64,000 nucleotides of DNA from Bacteroidota bacterium. GTDB taxonomy: Bacteria; Bacteroidota; Bacteroidia; Flavobacteriales_D; Sanyastnellaceae. The first letter of the stretch is position 1; the number at the start of each line of letters is the position of its first letter. Below, one piece after another: positions 10,888 to 18,675 of the stretch. Below the pieces are notes generated by a model. It was given only the letters and a program-made list of their open reading frames with translations. It was not told where the DNA came from and did no database searches. Position numbers and translations under genes: made by a program. The stretch is from NCBI GenBank assembly GCA_027622975.1, contig JAQBVN010000010.1:22301-86300 (forward strand), in the 5' to 3' direction.

Positions 10888-11376
10888 TCACGCCATCGCT
10901 GAATAAGCGTTGAGCGATGTGGCAATGAGCAACCACACCACGTAGGGTGCAATGCACCATCGCCACCAGAGCTGGGTTCTTGGGAGCTTGGGGGAGCGTG
11001 GAGGAGCTGTTTGGATTGCCAAACTGACCACCACCACAAAAAGAGCCAAGATGACTGCAAGGGCAAGCCACACCTGATGCCACAGGAAGAAGACGGGATT
11101 CCAAGCGACGTTGAGCACCCAAGACAGGACAAACGTGCGGGTCACCTTGATTCGTTGGCCATGGGATGTCCACGCTCCGGCCATGAACAAACTCAATCCG
11201 ACCATCACGGTGGTCCAAGCTGCCCCAAACACCCATCCCGGTGGAGTCCACGGCGCCTGCGGGAGTTCCGCATACCAATTCGACTGAACGCCAGGGCCGG
11301 TGAAGACCCCACCAAGTCCGAGCCCCGCGAAGTTGAGAATGCCAAACAACAAGGCCACCAGTCCAAATGATTTCAT
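10888..11376 (-). CDS. TspO/MBR family tryptophan-rich membrane protein
   Basis: The 162-residue protein has five membrane segments and the tryptophan-rich signature of TspO: WYAELPQAPWTPPGWVFGAA, then WVLNVAWNPVFF and WWRWCIAPYVVWLLIA. The family binds tetrapyrroles and sterols and is linked to porphyrin handling and stress control. Length is normal. A variant promoter box (TAAACTTCG) ends three bases before the ATG. Nothing in the neighbourhood points to a specific partner. Confidence 0.92.
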   Translation of the reverse strand: MKSFGLVALLFGILNFAGLGLGGVFTGPGVQSNWYAELPQAPWTPPGWVFGAAWTTVMVGLSLFMAGAWTSHGQRIKVTRTFVLSWVLNVAWNPVFFLWHQVWLALAVILALFVVVVSLAIQTAPPRSPKLPRTQLWWRWCIAPYVVWLLIATSLNAYSAMA

Positions 11377-11439
11377 GCCCGAAGTTTACGTCAATCCTTC
11401 CGTCCATCGCTTGAGCTGCGCTCAGACTCCGTCCGCAAA

Positions 11440-11473
11440 GAAAAAAGCCCGATTGCTGTTCGCAATCGAGCTT
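11440..11473 (-). terminator. Intrinsic terminator after tRNA-Arg
   Basis: On the minus strand a stem (CGATTGC paired with GCAATCG, with flanking AGC/GGCT) is followed by a run of six or more T. It begins a few bases beyond the tRNA 3' end and would end that transcript. Confidence 0.8.
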
Positions 11474-11479
11474 CTTTCG

Positions 11480-11553
11480 TGACCCTGTAGGGATTCGAAC
11501 CCCAAACCTCCTCATCCGTAGTGAGGTGCTCTATCCAGTTGAGCTACAGAGCC
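11480..11553 (-). tRNA. tRNA-Arg, anticodon ACG
   Basis: The 74-base minus-strand sequence folds as a full cloverleaf: acceptor GGCTCTG/CAGGGTC, D arm GCTC/GAGC, anticodon stem CCTCA/TGAGG around loop CTACGGA, a five-base variable loop, and a T arm with TTCGAAT. The anticodon is ACG, read after A-to-I editing as CGU/CGC/CGA. The discriminator is A and CCA is not encoded. The genomic location is intact with no sign of an inserted element. Confidence 0.97.
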
Positions 11554-11636
11554 GATTCGACGACCACTGGGGCCAATCGGGGGGCAAAGATAGACAGGCT
11601 TGTTCAGCCACCAAATCCCTGCGACCAAATCTCTTG

Positions 11637-11704
11637 AAAAAAAGAAATCCGCACCGACCTGGTCCACTGTGTTGCCACAATGTTCCGCGCTGGCCGGTGC
11701 GGAT
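11637..11704 (-). terminator. Long terminator-like hairpin closing the RNA candidate
   Basis: ATCCGCACCG at 11695-11704 pairs with CGGTGCGGAT at 11647-11656 (minus strand), enclosing a second stem with a GCAA loop. A run of seven T (minus strand) follows at 11637-11643. Confidence 0.6.
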
Positions 11705-12300
11705 CCTCCAGGCTCCTCTCCTTCTTGTGGTTGGATTGGAACACCCTTCCGCCTTTCGACTTTCGGGCCACATGCGTTTCCGCATCTGCTGGGCCTTCGA
11801 GGGACTCCTGCCGATATCCACCCACACGAGGTGGGTTGATCACGAGTTGTTCACGGTCCACATGGTGGGAAAGCTTACGCTCTCGGACCCTCCTCTCCAG
11901 CAAAGCCTTCGAGGAAACACTCGGCAAAACCAAGTGTCTGTGGCGTGCTCCGGTTCCTTTTCAAGAACACCGGTGTTCATCGCCCTTTGGCTTCCGACAC
12001 TCTCCGAGGAGGTTGTCGGTGGAATGCAGCTCGCACCAATTTGACTTGCGTCTCCTTGTGTCCGTCTGCCTTCCGACGCATGCACCGCTGCGCATCGTCC
12101 ACAAAGATCTTTCGAGGACTCAGTCGGTTCCCCTTCTTCGTCTGGTCACTTGCCTTTCGGCAATCTTCCCACCTCATCGGTGGTCCTTCATCCCTAAGTC
12201 CCTCGTGGTCTTTCAACTCGGTTGGGTGGTTCAGGGTGTCGGTTTGACCTCCTTGCTGACACAAAGAAGGCACAGAAAAAGCAGCGTCCCAAGAAAAAAG
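11637..12300 (-). ncRNA. Candidate structured noncoding RNA (hairpin-rich region)
   Basis: Nearly one kilobase (11554-12525) has no convincing gene: open frames are short, overlap in several phases and show no family motif. On the minus strand 11.64-12.3 kb holds many compact hairpins, several with GAAA or GCAA loops: TTGCC-GAAA-GGCAA (near 12157), ATGCG-GAAA-CGCAT (near 11778), ACCCAC-CTCGT-GTGGGT (near 11827), CCGACA...TGTCGG with an inner stem (near 12005), and CATTGTG-GCAA-CACAGTG (near 11675). It ends with a strong stem and a T run at 11637. It does not show the conserved cores I would expect of RNase P RNA, tmRNA or SRP RNA. From 12301 to 12525 I see nothing. An uncharacterised RNA is inferred, not demonstrated. 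Confidence 0.4.
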
Positions 12301-12525
12301 CAAATCTGAAATTCACACCGTATCAACCACAGTTACAAACAATTGTGTAAAACCTGGGGAGGTGCGGATGAAGGTTTCTCACACCCTGCATCAAGCGCCG
12401 CAAAGATACGGCAAGCACTTGCCATTGATGACATGAAGCCCAGGAAAACCGGTGGACAAAGGCGCACCCTCAACAAGAGATGCACATCACAAAACACAGA
12501 AGGATCGGATGCCTGTGCCTCTGGC

Positions 12526-14121
12526 TCAGGCTCGGAAGAACCTCAGGCTGACCGTGGCTGGCAAACGGCTGGGGAACGTGCGACTGACTTCTGGGGCCAT
12601 GGTAAGACCTGCCTCCTCAGCCATGGCATCGAACACGGGAATCTCCACGATGTATTGGTCTGAATACCCATGGGTGGCATCGTATGCAGTGGCCGGAAGC
12701 TTGCCCTGCAAGGCACAGGCGTCCATGGGGTCCACAGTGTGCAATTCAATCATCAGCAGTCCATGCTGGGCCACATAGGGTGACCACTTCATCAAGTGCT
12801 CCTTGAGGCTTTGTTCCACATCACGCAGCTTCAAACGTTGGCCTCTGAAGGCATAAGCACCGGTGGTGGTTGGAATTTCCGGTCTGTGAACAAGCGGGAC
12901 GTTGTACACACGGTTGTGATCGAGAAAAGACCGAACATTCATCAAATCGCTCAATCTCACTCGGTGCATTTCGAACAGGTCCAAAGCAAGTTGATCGGGA
13001 TCTCCGATGTCGCCCCACAAAAAATGACCTTTGACCCCCTTGTGCATGAAATGATCAGCAGTCGCCACGAGTGCCTCTTGGTTAAAGTCAGCACCGACGA
13101 GCATCAGAGGATGGGTGTCAAGGTGCTTGCCACGGAGTGTATGACGAGCGATGAATTCGTGAAGGTGGAGAAGCAAAGCACCGTTGCCGCATCCCATGTC
13201 GCAAAGACCCTTGGGCTGAGAATCCAGAGGCTGGTCGAAGACGCCCCTGACCACTTCGTCCAAGTGCTTGAAATATGCCTTGTGCGCTCCCCCGGAGCCC
13301 CACACATTCAGTGTCCGATCCACGTGGATTTCAGCCTCACCAGGCTCTGTGCGCCACAGCCACTTGCCATCGCCAAGGAGCAATTCCTTGGCCCACAAAA
13401 AGGTTTGTGTGTACGACGTTGTGACGCCATAAGCTGCGGCACGTTCCACAAAGAAGGCCCCGAGTTCCGTCCCTGACCAACCCAGGGCATCACTGAGTCT
13501 CCACCAAGCCTCCTGTTTGGTGGGATGCAATTTGGTCAAGGCACGTTCCAAATCGCCGGTGGTCATCATGGGGTCGGTCCCGAAGGCCGTGCCCAGCGTG
13601 ACCAACCATGGAGCAACCATCGCACCTTCCACGTGCAAGGTCATGCGCTGCGCCAAACCTTCAGGCGCACCTTCAGGCAGCAACCCCAACTCTTTCCATG
13701 TCTCGCGCATCGTCAAAAACTCATCCAAAACCCATGCACACTCCGCTGAGAAAGGTTCCATCGGATGGTTCCATGAGCCCACGACCAATTCCAACCACTT
13801 CCGCCCTACACCATAAGCCTCTCGATGCTGTGCCCAATGGGCCACATCCGTCGTTTTGAGCGGCGTGTATGTGATTTTGTCCTCCCCCCGCAAGGCCTCC
13901 ACGATGCCTTGGGAACAAAGCATGCGCAAGCCAACGTTCAAATAGCCAGCATTGGCACCGTGCAACGCCGCAAGTTCATCCACATCTCCGCCAACCTGCA
14001 GCACCTCTTCGAGAAGTCCTGTCATGTCGAGTACAGGAACCACCCCACTCATGGCGAGCCCATCGAGGTGATAAAACAGGCGTGAACGCCAAATTCGTTC
14101 AAGTTCTTGCGAAGCCATCAT
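12526..14121 (-). CDS. Large SAM-dependent methyltransferase, polyketide-type C-methyltransferase-like
   Basis: The 531-residue protein has an N-terminal helical, winged-helix-like part (LDGLAMSGVVPVLDMTGLLE and NVGLRMLCSQGIVEAL), a middle helical region, and a C-terminal Rossmann domain with the SAM loop LCDMGCGNGALLLHL (about residues 293-307), VGADFNQEAL and MNVRSFLDHNRVYN. RSFLDHNR is a motif I associate with methyltransferase modules in polyketide assembly lines such as the loading region of apratoxin synthase. No polyketide synthase is present here, so it would act as a free enzyme on an unknown substrate. Its start overlaps the stop of the upstream C1 peptidase (ATGA), so the two are translationally coupled. 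Confidence 0.65.
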   Translation of the reverse strand: MMASQELERIWRSRLFYHLDGLAMSGVVPVLDMTGLLEEVLQVGGDVDELAALHGANAGYLNVGLRMLCSQGIVEALRGEDKITYTPLKTTDVAHWAQHREAYGVGRKWLELVVGSWNHPMEPFSAECAWVLDEFLTMRETWKELGLLPEGAPEGLAQRMTLHVEGAMVAPWLVTLGTAFGTDPMMTTGDLERALTKLHPTKQEAWWRLSDALGWSGTELGAFFVERAAAYGVTTSYTQTFLWAKELLLGDGKWLWRTEPGEAEIHVDRTLNVWGSGGAHKAYFKHLDEVVRGVFDQPLDSQPKGLCDMGCGNGALLLHLHEFIARHTLRGKHLDTHPLMLVGADFNQEALVATADHFMHKGVKGHFLWGDIGDPDQLALDLFEMHRVRLSDLMNVRSFLDHNRVYNVPLVHRPEIPTTTGAYAFRGQRLKLRDVEQSLKEHLMKWSPYVAQHGLLMIELHTVDPMDACALQGKLPATAYDATHGYSDQYIVEIPVFDAMAEEAGLTMAPEVSRTFPSRLPATVSLRFFRA

Positions 14122-15233
14122 CGTTTCTTCTGAGCCATGGCGTCACGATGCAATGTGACGGCGACGGTCTTGGCCTTAAAATACGCCATGCTGATGTATT
14201 GTTTGCCCCCGTAAAGGTTGCCATCGCCCCAACTGTTCTTGATGAGGAAGTACTCTCGGCCGTTTTGGTCTTGGGCCAAACCCACGATGTGCATCAAATG
14301 ATCATCCGTGGTGGCGTGGCTGTCAAAACCAACCTGCCGGTCTTCTTGGCTCACTTTGTCTTCGACGACCACAGATTTCCAAAGATTGTCCTTCTCCGCT
14401 TCCACAGGCCACAGAGCCATGCCCTGTTTGAAACTGAATCCCTTCTCAGAGACGTCGGCATCCCAAGCCACGGTGTAGCCATTCATCAACGCATTGCGCA
14501 CCACCCGCGTAAGCTCTTCGATGGGGAGGTTCAGGAACAACCCGCGTGAAAAATTGTCGGGAACTTCAAGCGCAAAAGTCTCTCCAAAGGGATGGTGGGT
14601 GAAACTCGTCAAACTCACATACTCGGAGGGAACGATTCCAAGCAAATCCCGAAATGAGGCAGGTGTATGCGTCTTTCCATCAAAGACAAACGATGAAGGG
14701 AGCGCGCCGAGGTAGGCGTCGCAAATTCCCTCCACGGCATCCTTCCAATCATCGGAAAGTGTGGAGCGTTCACTCAATGCTTTGAGACTCGCGGCCAACA
14801 CGGCATCGAACTCTCCGTGATCGTAACCGGCCTCGCCTGCGTCCAAGCCAGGGAATGCGACATCAGGAACCAACCCATAGCCCTCAGCTGCATTCAGCAC
14901 GTCGTGACAAAGGCTTCCTGGACCCAATTGGTAAAGACCATGATGACGCAAGTACACGTCAGCCTTGAGTGGATAAGTGTACCGAACCGAGGCCATTTCG
15001 CTCAGATTCACCAATTTCCCGCTGATGCGATAGGCTTCACTTTCCAGAAAACTCGTTGTCGAAAAACTCCAGCACGTTCCAGTGCGGCATTGATCTTTGA
15101 CTTCGGTGGCGGTGAGGTCCGCCAAGGTTTTGAAGGTGTACAGAGGTTGGTCCTGTTGGGCGACCAAACTGCCACTTGCGAGGGTCAAACAAGTCATCCA
15201 TGTGGCATACGAAGAGAAAAATGAACGCATCAT
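14118..15233 (-). CDS. Secreted C1B cysteine peptidase (bleomycin hydrolase/PepC type)
   Basis: About 371 residues with a signal peptide (MMRSFFSSYATWMTCLTLAS, cut near VAQ). The catalytic cysteine lies in VKDQCRTGTCWSFSTTSF, the histidine in TTDDHLMHIVGL and the asparagine in FLIKNSWGDGN, the full papain-like triad in C1B order. ESEAYRISGK and LSEMASVRYTYPLKADVYLR are typical of bleomycin-hydrolase relatives in Bacteroidota. Unlike the cytoplasmic hexameric enzymes it carries an export signal and is about 80 residues shorter. Two adjacent ATGs at 15233/15230 start the signal peptide; the longer frame adds a non-signal N-terminus. It is the first gene of a two-gene unit with the methyltransferase. 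Confidence 0.87.
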   Translation of the reverse strand: MMRSFFSSYATWMTCLTLASGSLVAQQDQPLYTFKTLADLTATEVKDQCRTGTCWSFSTTSFLESEAYRISGKLVNLSEMASVRYTYPLKADVYLRHHGLYQLGPGSLCHDVLNAAEGYGLVPDVAFPGLDAGEAGYDHGEFDAVLAASLKALSERSTLSDDWKDAVEGICDAYLGALPSSFVFDGKTHTPASFRDLLGIVPSEYVSLTSFTHHPFGETFALEVPDNFSRGLFLNLPIEELTRVVRNALMNGYTVAWDADVSEKGFSFKQGMALWPVEAEKDNLWKSVVVEDKVSQEDRQVGFDSHATTDDHLMHIVGLAQDQNGREYFLIKNSWGDGNLYGGKQYISMAYFKAKTVAVTLHRDAMAQKKR

Positions 15234-15318
15234 GTTGGTGATTGAGCGGATAAGGTACATCTCATCCCACGAACCTCAGCCCACTTTTCATCCCATCTCT
15301 CAAAGTCCGGAAGGACTG

Positions 15319-16335
15319 TCAAAAGGACGCTCGCACGAAATCACCCAGCTGCGAAGGAATCATCCATGTGACAAACAAAGCACCGTTCCATCGCTTGAAA
15401 TCCGTCGTTCCCAAACGCATGTTGTCCCTGCAAGCCCGCACATTAAGTTCGATGTTTCCACCCTCTTCAAAGGACAAATCCAATCCTCCCCCGACATACA
15501 TGCCCGTTCCCCATTGGGTCAACAAGTTGTTGGCTGCACCCAACGTCCCATTCCCATTGGCCGGTGCCGTCAGCAAATCCAAGCGCTTGGCTTGCGACTC
15601 GTTGTACTCCCACAACATGATGTAGTTCTCCTCCACAGTCAAGGCGTTGGCGAGCGCGCCTGCTTCAAAGGTCCAAGAGACACCCTCGGCCATGAACGCC
15701 GAGGTCCGATACCCAAGCAGGACATTCAGTCGGCGTTCCTTTCCCAGGATGGGGAAGGTCAAAATCTCAGCATTACCCTGACCCTGATCGGGCAATTGCC
15801 CCGTATTCAAGGTCCAAGCTCCCTCGGCCGTCATTTGCATGGCATCCACACTCACCACCAAGGCACTCTCAGGATTCCAGAATTTCACAGCCTTCAATCC
15901 AAACATCATGGCAGGCCGGTATTGCATCAGAGGCAGGCTTTCAAGCCTCCACCCCATGTTGCCATCGGTCAAAGAATTGAGAATGGCCGTCACAGGATGA
16001 GTCTGTTGCTGCTGTTGCAGCTGAAGCAGTCGGTCTTCGATGCCCCAGATCTGTCCACTGGCATCCCCCAACTCCCACATCCCTGAGCCGTCGTAGAAAT
16101 AAGCCGGCCAACTGTCGCCGCGATACAAACCAATGTTCAGACCAAACTCCAAGCCACGACGGCTGACATAGGTGTAGTCGTCTTCTGTGTCTCGAACCGT
16201 CATTTGGCCATGACAGAAAGCTGGAACCCCAAGCATCAACAATCCAGCCAATCCCCCGCTCCATGTCAGCCTTGACAGGGAAGTTTGGACTGTTGCTCGA
16301 ACGTCTACCGAGGGAAGAAAGAAGTGCATATCCAA
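15319..16335 (-). CDS. Predicted outer-membrane beta-barrel-like protein, unknown function
   Basis: The 338-residue protein has a signal peptide (LAGLLMLGVPAFCHGQ) and alternating amphipathic strands, ending in an aromatic residue (DFVRASF), as many outer-membrane barrels do. A short glutamine-rich run (LLQLQQQQQTHP) lies near residue 105. I do not recognise a family. It is divergent from the Cys leader/sulfite reductase operon; CGACCTTTG just before its ATG resembles a promoter box with one mismatch. Confidence 0.6.
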   Translation of the reverse strand: MDMHFFLPSVDVRATVQTSLSRLTWSGGLAGLLMLGVPAFCHGQMTVRDTEDDYTYVSRRGLEFGLNIGLYRGDSWPAYFYDGSGMWELGDASGQIWGIEDRLLQLQQQQQTHPVTAILNSLTDGNMGWRLESLPLMQYRPAMMFGLKAVKFWNPESALVVSVDAMQMTAEGAWTLNTGQLPDQGQGNAEILTFPILGKERRLNVLLGYRTSAFMAEGVSWTFEAGALANALTVEENYIMLWEYNESQAKRLDLLTAPANGNGTLGAANNLLTQWGTGMYVGGGLDLSFEEGGNIELNVRACRDNMRLGTTDFKRWNGALFVTWMIPSQLGDFVRASF

Positions 16336-16385
16336 AGGTCGGAAGAAATTCCCTCCTTTTTATCCTATAAATCCGATAGGCTTTG

Positions 16386-16393
16386 TATATTAG
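16386..16393 (+). promoter_or_regulatory. -7 promoter box TATATTAG before the Cys leader
   Basis: TATATTAG ends four bases before the ATG of the leader peptide, the same geometry as the other boxes in this window. It differs from TAnnTTTG at one position. Transcription from here would start at or next to the leader ATG. Confidence 0.5.
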
Positions 16394-16397
16394 GGCT

Positions 16398-16481
16398 ATG
16401 GTTTTGTTATTCGCCTGGAACGTGTGCTGCGGTTGCTGTTGTCCATCTCCCGAATCGGGAAGGTTGCTGACAATGCCGTGA
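16398..16481 (+). CDS. Cys-rich leader peptide (27 residues) of the sulfite reductase operon
   Basis: An ATG at 16398 opens a 27-codon frame whose middle reads N-V-C-C-G-C-C-C-P (five cysteine codons among six at 16425-16442). It ends at TGA 16481, 94 bases before the reductase start, and is followed by an intrinsic terminator. This is the arrangement of an amino-acid leader: charged tRNA-Cys lets the ribosome pass, shortage stalls it at the cysteine run. Cys-rich leader frames controlling sulfur genes are known in mycobacteria; I know of no such description in Bacteroidota. No homologous function is implied for the peptide itself. Confidence 0.75.
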   Translation: MVLLFAWNVCCGCCCPSPESGRLLTMP

Positions 16482-16537
16482 AGTTTCGCGCTTCGGGCAA
16501 AGACAAAGGCCTCCCTCTCTGGGAGGCCTTTTTTTTT
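16448..16537 (+). promoter_or_regulatory. Putative cysteine-responsive attenuator
   Basis: Three elements can pair in exclusive ways. A small hairpin TCCCG-AAT-CGGGA at 16448-16460 holds GGGAAGG (16457-16463) closed. If opened, GGGAAGG can pair with CCTCCC (16510-16515), the left arm of the terminator, with one bulged A. A ribosome stalled on the Cys run would cover about 16440-16457 and so break the first hairpin, which would let the antiterminator form. This fits classic attenuation logic; it is drawn by eye and unfolded by computation. Confidence 0.55.
16505..16537 (+). terminator. Intrinsic terminator in the sulfite reductase leader
   Basis: AAAGGCCTCCC pairs with GGGAGGCCTTT across a five-base loop, giving an 11-bp stem, and nine T follow. 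It is inside the leader between the Cys peptide and the reductase gene, so it must be bypassed for expression. Confidence 0.88.
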
Positions 16538-16575
16538 CCATCTCACTCACTTCAACCCTAACTCACAATCCAATC

Positions 16576-18675
16576 ATGCAAAGTTTCATCAGTGAAATCG
16601 AGGATCCCATCGTGCAGCGAGACATCCTCGAGTTGAACAAGAAGATCCTGATGTTTCGTGAAGGCCGAATCGACGAGGAGCGTTTTCGCAGTCTGAGACT
16701 CGCTCGGGGCGTCTACGGCCAAAGGCAACCAGGTGTACAAATGATTCGAATCAAAGTGCCTTTGGGCCTGTTGACGTTTGGCCAGTTTCGTGGGATTCTC
16801 GACATCTGTGACCGGTACAGCACCGGAAAGTACCACATCACCACCAGGCAAGACATTCAGATTCATCACGTCAGATTGGAAGACAGCCCGGTGCTTTGGG
16901 CAGAGCTTGAGTCCCACGACGTCACTCTCCGCGAGGCATGCGGCAACACCGTCCGCAACATCACAGCTTCGCCCATGGCGGGACTGGATCCCAACGAACC
17001 CTTCAATGTCCTGCCCTGGGCCGATGCCACGTGGCGCTATTTCCTGCGCAATCCTGTATGCCAAGAGATGGGCCGGAAATTCAAAATTGCCTTCTCCAAT
17101 ACCGAAGAAGACAGTGCCATGGCAGTCATGCACGATCTCGGCGTGATTCCAGCCCTGAACAACCAGGGCCGTCCGGGATTCAAAATGCTCATCGGCGGAG
17201 GTTTGGGTGCCCAGCCGGCTGAAGCCGATGTGCTCTTCGATTGGGTGCCCACCGATGAGCTCATTCCTTGGACGGAAGCATTGCTGAGATTCTTCGATCG
17301 TGAAGGTGAAAGGACCAAACGACACAAGGCTCGCTTCAAGTTCCTGTATCAGCAACTCGGCAAGACAGCCTTGATGGAGGCCCTGAAACAAGAGCGTCTC
17401 GCGGTCACGGGGCCGTTTCCAGAAGTGAATCATCGTGACATCTCAGCGCCGTCCCGAGCCAGCATTCATGAGGAGGATGATCCCGAGGGCCACGAACTTT
17501 GGAGACAGAGCCAAGTGCAAGCCCAACGACAAGAGGGACGATTTGCCGTGGGAATCAGGGTTCCTTTGGGGGATGAAACAACCCATCGGACGCGACAATT
17601 GCTCCAAGCTCTTGAGCCACTTACAGAGGGGGAATTGCGTTTGACCCAAAGCCAAAACATCCTGCTCCCACACATCCGTGAAGAAAACCTCTCCGCCATT
17701 CACAGGGTATTGAAAACCTTGGGGTGGGATGCCTTGGGATTTGAATCCGGCGTGGATGTCACCGCATGTCCTGGCACAGACACCTGCAACTTGGCCATCA
17801 CCAACAGCACCCACCTGGCCACTGAATTGGAACACCTTCTGGAGGAGGAATTTCCCCATGTCATTCAAGACCGATCCTTCAGCGTGAAGATTTCTGGCTG
17901 CATGAACGCCTGTGGACAGCACACCCTGGCCTCGGTGGGTTTGCACGGGAGCAGCATTCGAAAAGACGGTGTTGTGATTCCAGCCATGCAAATTTTGGTT
18001 GGAGGCGGCAAGCGGCAAGATGGGTCGTGGCGCTTTGGAAAAAAGGTGATCAAACTTCCCACCCGCAGGATTCCAGAAGCCATACGCACACTCTTGATTG
18101 ACCATGAATCCCACCAGCGCCCCCATGAAACATTCGCGGATCACGTGGAGAATTTGGGTGATCGCTACTTCTACAACCTTCTGCTCCCTTTGGCCGATGT
18201 TCCAAACGCCGACGACAACTCGTTGCGGATGGACTGGGGATCGGACATCCCCTTCGTGCCTGAAATCGGCGTCGGAGAATGTGCAGGTGTCGTCATTGAT
18301 TTGGTGTCCACCTTGTTGCTGGAAGCTCGTGAAAAGTTAGATGCTGCAGAAGAGGCCTTGATCGAAGAAACATGGGGACATGCTGTCTATCACACCTACG
18401 CCGCATACATCGCCGGGGCCAAAGCTTTGCTGATTCAACGGGACCTCCCCACCAACAGCTATGCGGACATCATCGCCGCGTTTGACGAGCAGGTGGTGGC
18501 GACTGGAGAAATTTCGCTTCCGGCAGGATCCTTCACTGCCCAAACCCTCTCCTATCTCGGTGGGGGAAATCGCCCAGAATTTGCCCGTGCCTTTGCCGTC
18601 GATTGTGCCGAGTTTTTGGTCGATCTGCAACGACTTACTGGACACTCAACTTCCACAACACCTAAAGCATCATGA
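16576..18675 (+). CDS. Ferredoxin-type sulfite/nitrite reductase fused to a HEPN-like domain
   Basis: The 699-residue protein carries the two NIR/SIR repeats and the siroheme/4Fe-4S cysteines in VTACPGTDTCNLAI and SGCMNACGQH. It reduces sulfite to sulfide or nitrite to ammonia with six electrons; the Cys leader upstream favours sulfite. The last ~130 residues are not part of the reductase fold: LEAREKLDAAEEALIEE, YHTYAAYIAGAKALLIQRD and ARAFAVDCAEFLVDLQ look like a four-helix HEPN domain, a fusion I recall from other Bacteroidota. Its role is unknown. The stop overlaps the next start (ATGA), so the siroheme genes are coupled to it. Confidence 0.9.
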   Translation: MQSFISEIEDPIVQRDILELNKKILMFREGRIDEERFRSLRLARGVYGQRQPGVQMIRIKVPLGLLTFGQFRGILDICDRYSTGKYHITTRQDIQIHHVRLEDSPVLWAELESHDVTLREACGNTVRNITASPMAGLDPNEPFNVLPWADATWRYFLRNPVCQEMGRKFKIAFSNTEEDSAMAVMHDLGVIPALNNQGRPGFKMLIGGGLGAQPAEADVLFDWVPTDELIPWTEALLRFFDREGERTKRHKARFKFLYQQLGKTALMEALKQERLAVTGPFPEVNHRDISAPSRASIHEEDDPEGHELWRQSQVQAQRQEGRFAVGIRVPLGDETTHRTRQLLQALEPLTEGELRLTQSQNILLPHIREENLSAIHRVLKTLGWDALGFESGVDVTACPGTDTCNLAITNSTHLATELEHLLEEEFPHVIQDRSFSVKISGCMNACGQHTLASVGLHGSSIRKDGVVIPAMQILVGGGKRQDGSWRFGKKVIKLPTRRIPEAIRTLLIDHESHQRPHETFADHVENLGDRYFYNLLLPLADVPNADDNSLRMDWGSDIPFVPEIGVGECAGVVIDLVSTLLLEAREKLDAAEEALIEETWGHAVYHTYAAYIAGAKALLIQRDLPTNSYADIIAAFDEQVVATGEISLPAGSFTAQTLSYLGGGNRPEFARAFAVDCAEFLVDLQRLTGHSTSTTPKAS

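Noticed and set aside
11680..12309. Open frames of 209 and 172 residues in the RNA-candidate region
   Set aside because: They are rich in Ser/Cys/Arg/Leu, lack homology hints, and overlap in other phases, which fits noncoding sequence.
16398..16481. The Cys-rich frame as a chance ORF
   Set aside because: Considered because of its shortness, but five cysteines in six codons followed by a terminator in front of a sulfur gene, with typical promoter spacing, is too specific to dismiss.
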